Source of the DNA: Nematostella vectensis
Lineage: Eukaryota > Cnidaria > Anthozoa > Actiniaria > Edwardsiidae
Assembly: GCF_932526225.1 (NCBI RefSeq)
Contig: NC_064035.1
Location: forward strand, 18,217,969-18,281,968
Direction: 5' to 3'
DNA length: 64,000 nucleotides
Shown here: positions 32,822 to 44,586 of the stretch, piece by piece
Position numbering within the stretch: the first letter of the stretch is position 1
How the letters are laid out: every line of letters starts with the position of its first letter
Position numbers and translations under genes: made by a program
Notes under the pieces: model-generated
What the model saw: only the letters and a program-made list of their open reading frames with translations
Told to the model about the DNA's origin: nothing
The model's database searches: none

Positions 32822-35800
32822 ATGGCGGACTCTGGACGACAAAAGCGAAAGAAAGGCTATTATGGGGGAGGGGGCAAAAAACAGGTTTGTTCCAATCAAT
32901 CACGTAATGGAAACCTTCATGGATACAGAACTCTGATGATCCAATGTTTTCTTCGTAACAGAAACGAGGTCTTGAAGCGCTGAAAGCTGGGATGTGTGGT
33001 ATTTTGGTGACTTGTAACGAGCGGGAAAACGCATGTGTTAGCGAGGCATACAGCATCCTGAATGAAGTAAGGTGCCGTAAAATATAAGTGCTTTAGATAT
33101 ACGCGACCGTTGCTTATACTCCCAACAAACAAGCAGCTCAATGCAAAATGCAGACAGGTTGTTAGACATAGTGAAGCAGGCCCGTAGCCAGGATTTTGAG
33201 CAGGGGGGGGGGGTCGTTTAGCCATTAAGCGGACCATCTTCTTTTAGGTAACCCGCCTAGCTTGCAGTGGTACTCAATTTTCCCTCATTAGAGCGGGCCT
33301 TCCAGTCCAGTGGGGTGGTTCTCCCCCCCCCCCCCCCCCCCCCCAAAGTTTTTATCTGCATCTTCCATTTGTTTCAAAGTCAATGTGTAATGCCCGCTTT
33401 GTCGTTTCCAGTCTTAAACGAGCTCCATTTCAACACATTTTGTAAGCTCTATCTTGCACAAAGCAATCAGGTGGAGCTCAACTAAAGAGTTTGGATCAAA
33501 TTCAAATGAATACCCATCTTTGCAGGTTTTTTGTTCTTAACTTGGATTCGATTCTTTTTTCGTCTCAAATGCTTGCTATCTGCCTGAAAAGTAACAGTTG
33601 CATAGATAGTCAAGTGAATAGAATAAAGTATTTAGACTTCCAAAATGCTGACATCTTGTCGTGAGGTTTGTAAACTGCTCCACATGCATGATGGGTATTA
33701 TTTGAACCAACACGATTTGTCACATGAAACTGGATCCCATGTATGTGCCAGCCTTATTTGTTTTTGAGTAATTGAAGTTTTTGTTCACCATTGCTGCAGT
33801 AAAGTTGAGACATTTCTGTAGGTTTAGTGGGATTTATTTGATCTAAGGAAATTTTTTATGCAGTAAATAAATAAATAAATAAATAGTAAAAAAATGGTCC
33901 CCCTTCTTCTCCAATCCGAAATTCACTGAATTTTCTATGATTGCAGGATGTAATGATGATATAATTAACAAATATTTATTATTTAGTATGCAGACAAGTT
34001 GTATGGTCCTGTGGGTCATAGTGGAAAAGAAGATGCAGAGGAAGGGGAGGATGTTGAGGAAGCACTGGCTCGAGAAAAACAAGGCATGAACCAGGACAAG
34101 AGATTTCAGTCATTTATGAGTGGAGCGAAAAATGTAGTTTTTATAAGAACCAATCTACCTGATAATGCAAAGCCGTTAGACCTGGTACGGTCAATATTTG
34201 AAGACCTTCAGAAAAATGGCAAAATGAAATCAAGGTAAAACACACCGTGGCAGTGATAGTTTATTAGTTATAGCCCTTTCAAATGTAGTTACTGGCATCC
34301 ATATATCAATTAATGGCCTAGGCTCAATATGCCATAAGAGACCTTTAAAGCAATGCAACATGGACGACGACAGCAAAAAAAACAATTGGATTTGATTCTG
34401 AAAGCACATGAAAATACATTCCTCAGGCCCATACCCAGGAAGAGTGAAAGGGGTGCGTTCCCACCCCCGCAATTGCGAAAAGTCCACTTCCAGGTCGCAA
34501 TAGACGTACAAATAAATTATAAAGCATAACCGCATTAGATAAAAAACAGCATTCTAGATCACACTGGTATATCATAGATTTATATTAGGTAAAACTTTAT
34601 TTAGCCAAATCTGATAATAAACGCCCTGTGGAGATACTGCAATGCCCATAAAAATCCCTTTTTATTGTTTCAGGGTTGGTCAGATTTTTATCAGAAAACT
34701 CATCACCTCCATCCACCTCCAATTTACTTAGCTCTTTCCATATGTCATAAATATGATTAACCACAGCTTGAGGAATTCTGTAGCCACACTGGTTACATTC
34801 CCATTCAATCGCATGGTGGCTTAATGCTTTCAGATGTTTTAGTTCTTAATTTTTTATTTCCAGATTATGTCTAAGATTTCTCCCTGTTGATGCGACCTGC
34901 CACGCCAAAGAGGAGGATATAAAAAAGACTGCATTATCATTGTTTGAGGATTATTTTCTTGTTGAAAATATCAAGCCATGTAAAGTAAGTTGATGTAGCA
35001 ATAAGTAAAAAATTACAGTTCATTTTTTAATGGTTCAGGCAATAAATACTTTGTATTTCAAAGTTGATTGATATGATGTTGACTATAATTTTCTGGTTTG
35101 TCTCGCGGTGGTAAATGGATGATCATGATCCAACATGGTGTGGCTTTGAGTCCTTTGTATTCATTATTGAAGTCACTTTGAATCCTGTAATTAATGTGGC
35201 TTAATTCAAAATAATTCAGGGATAACTCTATTTTTCACAAGGATAAGATAATTGAACATCCAAAACAAAAACACAACAACATTGCATGCAAGTTTTTTTT
35301 TAGAAATGTGACAGTAAAACATTGTGAATAATTGCATAGCTAGTTCATTAGACAAACAAATAAGTTTATATCCTTTATACTCCTCACTGTAAATAATTCA
35401 TTTATGTTCTACATCTTTTCAATTACTAGTTTGCTATAACATTTAAAGCAAGAAATAACAGCAACATGCAGCGTGATGATGTCATTAAGCTTCTGGCAGG
35501 GCTTATAGGCGAGGCAGGGAAAGGGCACACTGTTGACCTGGGTAACCCTGATTGGACAATTTGTGTTGAAGTGATCAAGGTACGTAGGGGGTAGTTTCTG
35601 CGATTCTACATATTCATAAAACACATACAACCAAGGGGACAGAACCAGATGAGGTTTGTAGAGAGAACACATATGACCAAGGGGACACAGCCAGATGGGG
35701 TTTCTATAGAAAACACATAAGACCAAGGGGGCACAGCCAGATAGGGTTTGTAGAGGAAACACATAAGACCAAGGGGACACAGCCAGATGGGGTTTGTAGA

Positions 35801-38800
35801 GGAAACACATAAGGCCAAGGGGACACAGCCAGATGGGGTTTGTAGAGGAAACACATAAGACCAAGGGGACACAGCCAGATGGGGTTTGTAGAGGAAACAC
35901 ATAAGACCAAGGGGACACAGCCAGATGAGGTTTGTAGACAAAACACATAAGACCAAGGGGACACAGCCAGATGGGGTTTGTAGAGGAAACACATAAGACC
36001 AAGGGGGCACAGCCAGATGGGGTTTGTAGAGGAAACACATAAGACCAAGGGGGCACAGCCAGATGGGGTTTGTAGAGGAAACACATAAGACCAAGGGGGC
36101 ACAGCCAGATGGGGTTTGTAGAGGAAACACATAAGACCAAGGGGGCACAGCCAGATGAGGTTTGTAGAGAAAACACATAAGACCAAGGGGACACAGCCAG
36201 ATGAGGTTTGTAGAGAAAACACATAAGACCAAGGGGACACAGCCAGATGGGGTTTGTAGAGAAAACACATAAGACTAAGGGGGCACAGCCAGATGGGGTT
36301 TGTAGAGAAAACACATAAGACCAAGGGGGCACAGCCAGATGGGGTTTGTAGAGGAAACACATAAGACCAAGGGGACACAGCCAGATGGGGTTTGTAGAGG
36401 AAACACATAAGACCAAGGGGGCACAGCCAGATGGGGTTTGTAGAGGAAACACATAAGACCAAGGGGGCACAGCCAGATGAGGTTTGTAGAGAAAACACAT
36501 AAGACCAAGGGGACACAGCCAGATGGGGTTTGTAGAGAACACATAAGACCAAGGGGGCACAGCCAGATGGGGTTTCTATAGAAAACACATAAGACCAAGG
36601 GGACACAGCCAGATGAGGTTTGTAGAGGAAACACATAAGACCAAGGGGACACAGCCAGATGAGGTTTGTAGACAAAACACATAAGACCAAGGGGACACAG
36701 CCAGATGGGGTTTGTAGACAAAACACATAAGACCAAGCGGGCACAGCCAGATGGGGTTTGTAGAGAACATATAAGACCAAGGGGGCACAGCCAGATGGGG
36801 TTTGTAGAGGAAACACATAAGACCAAGGGGACACAGCCAGATGGGGTTTGTAGAGAACACATAAGACCAAGGGGGCACAGCCAGATGGGGTTTGTAGAGA
36901 AAACACATAAGACCAAGGGGACACAGCCAGATGAGGTTTGTAGACAAAACACATAAGACCAAGGGGACACAGCCAGATGAGGTTTGTAGAGGAAACACAT
37001 AAGACCAAGGGGACACAGCCAGATGAGGTTTGTAGACAAAACACATAAGACCAAGGGGACACAGCCAGATGGGGTTTGTAGAGAAAAAACATAAGACCAA
37101 GCGGGCACAGCCAGATGGGGTTTGTAGAGAACATATAAGACCAAGGGGGCACAGCCAGAAGGGGTTTGTAGAGAGAACACATAAGACCAAGGGGACACAG
37201 CCAGATGGGGTTTGTAGAGGAAACACATAAGACCAAGGGGGCACAGCCAGATGAGGTTTGTAGAGAAAACACATAAGACCAAGGGGACACAGCCAGATGA
37301 GGTTTGTAGAGAAAACACATAAGACCAAGGGGACACAGCCAGATGAGGTTTGTAGAGAAAACACATAAGACCAAGGGGGCACAGCCAGATGGGGTTTGTA
37401 GAGAAAACACATAAGACCAAGGGGACACAGCCAGATGGGGTTTGTAGAGAAAACACATAAGACCAAGGGGGCACAACCAGATGGGGTTTGTAGAGGAAAC
37501 ACATAAGACCAAGGGGGTACAGCCAGATGGGGTTTGTAGAGGAAACACATAAGACCAAGAGGGCACAGCCAGAAGGGGTTTGTAGAGAGAACACATAAGA
37601 CCAAGGGGACACAGCCAGATGGGGTTTGTAGAGAAAACACACAAGACCTAGGGGACACAGCCAGATGGGGTTTTTAGAGAAAACACATAAGACTAAGGGG
37701 ACACAGCCAGATGGGGTTTGTAGAGAGAACACATAAGACCAAGGGGACACAGCCAGATGGGGTTTGTAGAGAAAACACATAAGACCAAGGGGACACAGCC
37801 AGATGGGGTTTGTAGAGGAAACACATAAGACCAAGAGGGCACAGCCAGAAGGGGTTTGTAGAGAAAACACATAAGACCAAGGGGACACAGCCAGATGGGG
37901 TTTGTAGAGAAAACACATAAGACCAAGGGGACACAGCCAGATGGGGTTTGTAGAGGAAACACATAAGACCAAGGGGGTACAGCCAGATGGGGTTTGTAGA
38001 GAAAACACATAAGACCAAGGGGGCACAGCCAGATGGGGTTTGTAGAGAGAACACATAAGACCAAGGGGGCACAGCCAGATGGGGTTTGTAGAGGAAACAC
38101 ATAAGACCAAGGGGGCACAGCCAGATGGGGTTTGTAGAGAGAACACATAAGACCAAGGGGGCACAGCCAGATGGGGTTTGTAGAGAGAACACATAAGACC
38201 AAGGGGGCACAGCCAGATGGGGTTTGTAGAGAGAACACATAAGACCAAGGGGGCACAGCCAGATGGGGTTTGTAGAGAGAACACATAAGACCAAGGGGGC
38301 ACAGCCAGATGGGGTTTGTAGAGGAAACACATAAGACCAAGGGGACACAGCCAGATGGGGTTTGTAGAGAAAACACATAAGACCAAGGGGGCACAGCCAG
38401 ATGGGGTTTGTAGAGAAAACACATAAGACCAAGGGGGCACAACCAGATGGGGTTTGTAGAGAGAACACATAAGACCAAGGGGGCACAGCCAGATGGGGTT
38501 TGTAGAGGAAACACATAAGACCAAGGGGGCACAGCCAGATGGGGTTTGTAGAGAAAAAACATAAGACCAAGGGGACACAGCCAGATGAGGTTTGTAGAGG
38601 AAACACATAAGACCAAGGGGGCACAACCAGATGGGGTTTGTAGAGAGAACACATAAGACCAAGGGGGCACAGCCAGATGGGGTTTGTAGAGGAAACACAT
38701 AAGACCAAGGGGGCACAGCCAGATGGGGTTTGTAGAGAAAAAACATAAGACCAAGGGGGCACAGCCAGATGGGGTTTGTAGAGAAAACACATAAGACCAG

Positions 38801-39387
38801 GGGGACACAGCCAGATCGGGTTTGTAGAGGAAACACATAAGACCAAGGGGACACAACCAGATGGGGTTTGTAGAGAGAACACATAAGACCAAGGGGGCAC
38901 AGCCAGATGGGGTTTGTAGAGGAAACACATAAGACCAAGGGGGCACAGCCAGATGGGGTTTCTATAGAAAACACATAAGACCAAGGGGGCACAGCCAGAT
39001 GGGGTTTGTAGAGAAAACACATAAGACCAAGGGGACACAGCCAGATGGGGTTTGTAGAGAAAACACATAAGACCAAGGGGGCACAGTTACATAGTGGCCT
39101 GGTTTGTAAACCATGTTTACTCACCAAAGATCACTCCTCCACAGAGTGTTTGCTGTTTATCTGTGGTGAACAACTACAAGGCATTTAAAAGGTACAATAT
39201 CAGCGAGCTACAAAAGAGTTTAAACCCAAGTCAGTCAGGTAATTCTGAAAGTGAGACTTTGAAGCAGTTACAAGAACAGAGTAATGGAGAAAAAGATCAC
39301 TCAACCATGAATAATTTGCTGAATAATGAAAAGGATTTTTCAGAAAAAACAAAATCTGCAGCTGAAATATCAAATCCTGAGATGTAA
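32822..39387 (+). CDS. THUMPD1: THUMP domain-containing protein 1 (tRNA acetylation adaptor)
   Basis: Six coding exons with consistent phases: 32822..32884, 32962..33066, 33987..34234, 34864..34984, 35430..35579, 39145..39387; 309 residues against about 350 in human. THUMPD1/Tan1 binds tRNA and supports NAT10-catalysed ac4C formation. Landmarks: basic glycine-rich start (KRKKGYYGGGGKK), GILVTCNERENACVSEAYS, KLYGPVG with an acidic stretch, RFQSFMSGAKNVVFIRT, then the THUMP region with LRFLPVDATCHA, FAITFKARNNSN, VIKLLAGLIG, HTVDLGNPDWTICVEVIK and SVCCLSVVNNYKAFKRYN, and a low-complexity tail. Start chosen at the ATG opening MADSGRQ, although the frame is open upstream. The 3.6-kb last intron is almost wholly a 46-bp minisatellite and separates the last THUMP strands from the rest, so its correct splicing is essential. 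Confidence 0.95.
33175..33350. repeat. Interspersed elements with poly-G and poly-C tracts
   Basis: CAGGCCCGTAGCCAGGATTT leads into a G-run of about 10 (33204), and a C-run of about 20 lies at 33325-33344. The complementary homopolymers and flanking GC-rich ends suggest one or two degraded MITEs in THUMPD1 intron 2. Confidence 0.5.
33864..33886. repeat. (AAAT)n microsatellite
   Basis: About five AAAT/AATA repeats in THUMPD1 intron 2. A similar short tract lies near 42308-42324 in CDK4/6 intron 2. Confidence 0.8.
34424..34665. mobile_element. Diverged copy of the AGGCCCGTACC MITE
   Basis: Starts CAGGCCCATACCCAGG and shares with 31642-31919 the ordered blocks GTCCACTT, CAATAGACGTAC, AAAGCATAA, CTAGATCACACTGGTA, AACGCCCTGTGGA and ACTGCAA. 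The right terminal repeat has decayed. Confidence 0.65.
35605..39088 (+). repeat. 46-bp minisatellite, about 75 copies, in THUMPD1 intron 5
   Basis: Unit: CCAGATGGGGTTTGTAGAGA then AAACACATAAGACCAAGGGG then GCACAG, 46 bp (for example 38161 to 38207). Common variants: GGGGACACAG for GGGGGCACAG, GATGAGG for GATGGGG, and 1-3 base length changes at GAGAGAAC, GAGGAAAC or GACAAAAC. Each unit has G-runs of 4 or more at two places. The minus strand has no stop in any frame of the consensus, and 46 is not a multiple of 3, giving overlapping minus-strand open frames of up to 950 codons; these are not genes. The array starts 25 bp after the exon 5 donor and ends 57 bp before the exon 6 acceptor. Confidence 0.97.
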
Positions 39388-40806
39388 ATACAGCGAAAAG
39401 GTGACCCTGCCAAAACATGAAATTGGTAATTGAGAAAATGTTTAAAAAATAATTTTTATGGGTGGAATGAAAGAAGAACTCTACAGTACTAAAGATGTCT
39501 TTAGTGTAGTGGATGCAACTTATTTTGCCAATGTGTCTCATTTTGCTAATGAAACTAGGACCCTAGCTTGTCTAGCTTGTAAATACCAGTTAAAATCAAT
39601 TTGCCCAAAAGCTGCAACGGAAATTAACTGTGTCCCATTACCCCAAGAAACCACAACTCACTAGAAACAGTTTTGAAACTTGTCAACATGTTTTAATTAC
39701 AAAAAATGTCAAATGTCATATTATATCACATTAAATAGTATTGTATACACTTTAATTATTAGGTATACCTTTCTAACACTTCAACTGATATGTCACTTGG
39801 TCATTACTCATAATTGTATAAAAATGTCTTACACTCTTTAAATAATATAAAAATAATTAAAAACATGTCTTAATCAAAACAAAAACCACACTCTTTTACT
39901 TTGCACTCTAAAATATTTCTTTGAAGCTAAACCTGGGATCAAATCAATATATATGGTACGGGGATAGTACCCCAGGTGACATAAGGGGAGGAAAGCCCTA
40001 CACCCACAGCAAGTTCGTCTAAATAGTGATTAAACGTTTACTGTGAAACATTACTATTTTTTGTAGGGGACAAGTGGTTTTTATAAAAAAAGACAAATAT
40101 TTGTTTGATCACTTGTCTCATGTTGGTAAATAAATAGTATGTTTCAAAAGTTTACTTAAATCAGTTTGAGAGAACCTCATCCCTCTCTTAGTCCAATGGT
40201 AACGTATATATTTTTATATAATTCAATTGATCCCAGGCTTTGGGTATCACACATTTCTTCTAGTGGCAGTTTAGTCATGGGCAAAGTGTTGTAAAAGAGG
40301 TCAAGTAAGAGTCTTTTTTTTTTTTTCAGCTAAAATTGTTCACAAAAAAGAATTATACTGACTTGGGTTCAGTTACTTAAAACTCTTGGCTTCCAAGAAT
40401 CAACATATACTTTTAGTCTACTGGGATAAAAAAGACCTGAACTTTGAGGCTCTCTTTCCTGTCATAAGTTTTTTTTTTAAATAATACATCAACTCATTTA
40501 GAATCTAATTAGAACTAGTCAACTCATAAAAAATCATAGATAACGATGCTTTTTACAACACAGCTGTCCTAATTGTTGTAACCAGTGAAACTAATATGTA
40601 ATCACACATGCAAATAACCCACAATGTTTCACTTTCTAAATTCTTGCCTGTTATATATCAGAAGGCAGTTTTAATGGTTTTGCTGTAAGGTTATTCACGG
40701 CAAAACTCAAATAGGTGTAACTATCTGTATACATTTCCTTGGACTTGTATAACAAGTGTCATGTACAGAGCTGGAAGCATTACTGCTTCGTTAATAATTC
40801 TGGTTA
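39388..40806. terminator. 3' ends of convergent THUMPD1 (+) and CDK4/6 (-)
   Basis: AT-rich, non-coding. A plus-strand AATAAA is at 40129-40134. I found no obvious canonical signal for the minus-strand gene. The short open frame at 39458-39664 shows no recognisable similarity. Confidence 0.4.
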
Positions 40807-43800
40807 CTAACACACTGTCAGATTCTTCTCATTAATATTGTTAGAAACCGTGTTTGAGTTCTCCTTGTTGTTATCATGGAGTTCTTTGAAAAATGGATGG
40901 TTCATGGCCTCTGATGCAGACGGTCTACTTCGAGGAAGGAATTGCAGCATTTCCTAAAAGGCAAAGTAGAACTTGAGAATGCAATATATAGATTTACCTA
41001 CTATATATTCATTCCACTCACATCCACAACTCCCTGTGCTATTCAAAAGAAAAAGGTATTTCATTGAAAAGCAAAGGCATGTATCTTTGTTCTAAGGCCA
41101 GAATCACTAAATATTAAGCAGGAAGTAAAATTGCAATAACTGAATGGTGAACAAAGACCCCAAGAACATAAGCTGTTACACACACTGCTATTTTGTGTAT
41201 ACACATGTCTTACTGTATCTCCCATATGTAAACTAATCTTTTGACTAAAGGGGTAGAAGGGGGGGGGGGAGGAGCCTTATTCCCTCCCCCCTTGCTACAC
41301 TCAGGACAGACTTTTCTTAAATATCAGTTAGTAACTACATAAGTAAACATGATCTGTTGTGACACCTTTAGTAGTGTTGTCCCTTCTGTACACATCTCTG
41401 GTACAAGAGCTTGAAAACTCCCAGTAGTATACCGACTGAATGATGTCCAGGGAAGAGAGACATTCTGGGGCCATTCATCTTGCGAAGGTGAACCAATAAT
41501 GCTACAATAGAGAGTAAGAAAAATTCAGGGCAAGTTATCAGTGCTCTGTTATAGTGTAAATCGTAACTTCCATGACTAAATGACGCATGACATCTAATGT
41601 GATCAACCAATGTAATGCTCACTACCTGAATATCTTGTCAAGTTGGTCAACATCATTTTTTCCCTCAAACAAAGGTCTTCTGTTGAAAAGCTCAGCAAGA
41701 ATACATGCAACACTCCAGATATCTACTGATGTTGCATAGCTTGACTGAAGCAGAACTTCTGGTGCACGGTACCACAACGTGACAACCTAAAAGAAATAGC
41801 ATAATCAAAGAAATCAATCCTGTGGGGAAGTTTGCACCACACAGAAAGGAAGATGTGCACCTAGTATTTTCCTAAGAGGGTCAAGGCTTACAGATGTTCT
41901 GAGATATTATACTTAAGCTAAAAATGAGAACACAAATACTAATAAAAAAAGTATGATATCACTAAGGGATTTCCATGAAATCCTTGCTTCAGATGCTTTT
42001 AATTTATGTTTTGTGGAAGTGGTGATGAAAAAATATACATAGCAGGACAAAAATTTGGTTGATGTTGCTAATATAAGATCATTACAAGCTCCATTTTTTT
42101 GAACAATCACAAGGCAGGGCTACACAAACTTACCACTGATGTAAGAGCCATGGCATCCTTGTAGACTCTAGCCAATCCAAAGTCAGCAATCTTTACCTGT
42201 CCATCTTTTGTTACAAGAATATTTTGTGGCTTTATATCACGATGGACTATACGGTGAGTGTGAAGAAAGTCAACACCATTCAAAATTTGGTATGTTAAAT
42301 CCTACAAAAAATAAATAAATAAATAGAAAGAGATTAACATATTGTCAATGGTTCTCCTTTCTTGTTATTCAATGACAATCCAAAAGAGTCGCTTTTTGTT
42401 TTAGGATATGACTATATGTAGCTCCAATCTCACCTTAATTTTCCATTCTCCAAGTCCTGGCTGTGGACAATACTCAAGGTAGGCTGCAAGATCTTGGTCA
42501 ACATGTTCAAACACAAGGTTTAGATGGGTTTCCCTTGCTGTCAGCATGGGGATGTGGAAAATGTCCAAAAGTCTGAAAGTCAAAGTCATGATTTCTCACA
42601 AATGTTCTCTGCTAGTTTCTACATAAAGTGTTAATTGGCATAAATAAAAGAACGAAAACCTGGAATTTGCATACCTGTCAACTCACCCACATTAAGCGGG
42701 TTTAACAAGAGTTTGGACCACATCAAAAGCCTAATTTTTGTTAGAATGTTTATACATTCTCTGTATTAACCCGCATTTGTTTTTTTGACATATTTACTGT
42801 ATTTCACCCGATTTACTTTCGGGTTGACAGCTATGAATTTGGCATTTTCCCATACTTCATTTAACCTAAGTGTGAATGTGCCATGTGGAATATTCTTCAG
42901 AAACTAACTTTGAATTTCCTAAGTGTCAACCATCAATAAAATCTTGTAATAAAGTATTCCAACGAATTGGGTTTTTCAGACTAGGTCAAGATAGAATTGG
43001 GATTTTTAGTATCAAGTAAACTGATGTGAGTTAAACATTAAAAAAAATATATCAGGACTTGGAATGCTGGCTAAATTTGACATGCCTCCACTTAATTGGG
43101 GCTTAGTTTTGTAATCCAGGGAGTTAAGAGCACTTTGAGTAATTAATACAACTCAAACAAACCCCTTGGAATGAATATTTACCAATCTATTTTTAGAACA
43201 TTTACATATTATCTTACAGGCAAACCTTTTGTAAATTTCATAGCTGTGAGTAAAAAACAACGAAAGAAAATTGAGTAAAATTCTCATTCAAACTAATTAA
43301 TTAGATTACTCTTTGTGAACATTGCATGATAGTTAACACTTTTAACATTAAATTTTGTCAACACATACACCAAGCTTTCACAGTTTCTTTTTCTCATTTT
43401 GTATCAATGAATATAATTTCAAAATCATTATCCATCAATGTTAACACAAAGTTTGAAAAGCCTTCTGAATGCATGACATGCCAATGACAAAAAAGTGTGG
43501 CGTTTTTAGAGCATAAGTTTCAAGTTATGTTATACTTTGAAGTATATTCAACAAATGTCTATTTGCCAGTGATTTCTGTGCCATCTTTCGAACCCTTTGT
43601 CTCGTACTTTGGCCTTTAGCTTCTATTAGAGGACATCTAAATTCCCCGCCATAACGCGCCAAAACACAACCAATCATCATTCAGGAAATTGTGTTGCTCC
43701 ATTTCCGGTTAAGCCGAAAGCTGAGAAAGCTCTAGGTCCAATATACATGGGAAACAAAAACCATTCAAAAATAATAATAACATCAAATAAATGCACCAAC

Positions 43801-44586
43801 TTAAATTATTAATTTAATTTTGATGTATGCCTGAATTATAATAAAAATACGGCAAAAATATAATTGGAATGCAATGCAAGTAAATATTAGACAATTGCAG
43901 GCACGCTACCTACAAAACTAATAGTAGTCTGGTAGTGGCACTTATTAATAGAAGAACGAGTTAGGAAATCTGTTAAGTCTATGGTAAAAATACCGAGTGT
44001 ATCAGTTTATTAAAACGCTTTTAGAGCTACAAATAAACCCACAGTTTCTAAACAATAGTTCAAAGGAATGTGAAATAATCTACATAAACACTTGCCCAAA
44101 AATCTTTAAATTCACACAGCGGTCAGTTCTGAACCTTTATGAAAGATTATGGAAGTTTTATAGGCCATTACCTTAAATATTTTGCGATCCACATTATTAG
44201 AATCTGACACGAAACTATCAAGTTGCGGTAGCCAAATTTTAAGCGAGCTCTGGCTTATTTCGCAAGTTCCAAAGTTGTTTAGCACGACATTCAGAAACCA
44301 TGATTTGATAGTTTGTGGAGTCAAACTAGTAAATACGGAAGCCGGAATGGATAAGCTATCGTAGTTTTCTTGCTTACCTGACAACATTGGGGTGAGCAAA
44401 ATTGTCGATCTGCTTTAGGAGTGCTATTTCTCTTATAGTTGACAAAGGCATGCCTTCCTCACTGTTTTGTATTCGAACCCTCTTCAAGGCGACGAATTTG
44501 CCATCATTCAGAAGGTCTTTAGCCTTATAGACAGTGCCGTACGCTCCTGTCCCAATTTCAGCCACTTCTTCGTACTTAGTAGCCAT
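40807..44586 (-). CDS. CDK4/6: Cyclin-dependent kinase 4/6
   Basis: Six exons with consistent phases: 44586..44378, 42572..42434, 42301..42134, 41786..41626, 41501..41366, 40953..40807; 319 residues (human CDK4 303, CDK6 326). A Ser/Thr kinase that with cyclin D phosphorylates Rb-family proteins to permit G1-S passage. Seen: glycine loop GTGAYG (12-17), catalytic lysine in VALK (Lys35), cyclin-binding helix PLSTIRE (47-53), a form diagnostic of CDK6 within the CDK4/6 group, FEHVDQDL, catalytic loop HRDIKPQN (Asp138), DFGLAR (156-161), T-loop Thr170 in MALTSVV, and [15 protein letters not shown]. The tail after MNHPFF is short and Asn-rich. All catalytic residues are present, so the kinase should be active. 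Intron 1 is 1.8 kb. Confidence 0.97.
43656..43674 (-). promoter_or_regulatory. E2F-like site and CCAAT motif in CDK4/6 intron 1
   Basis: GCGCCAAA on the plus strand (TTTGGCGC on the gene's strand, 43656-43663) matches the E2F consensus, with CCAAT at 43670-43674. Position inside intron 1, close to CpG-bearing sequence, could mark an internal regulatory element. Motif match only. Confidence 0.3.

Noticed and set aside
35409-39127. Minus-strand ORFs up to 950 codons, Cys/Pro/Leu-rich
   Set aside because: Product of the stop-free 46-bp intronic minisatellite, antisense to THUMPD1; three frames are open at once.
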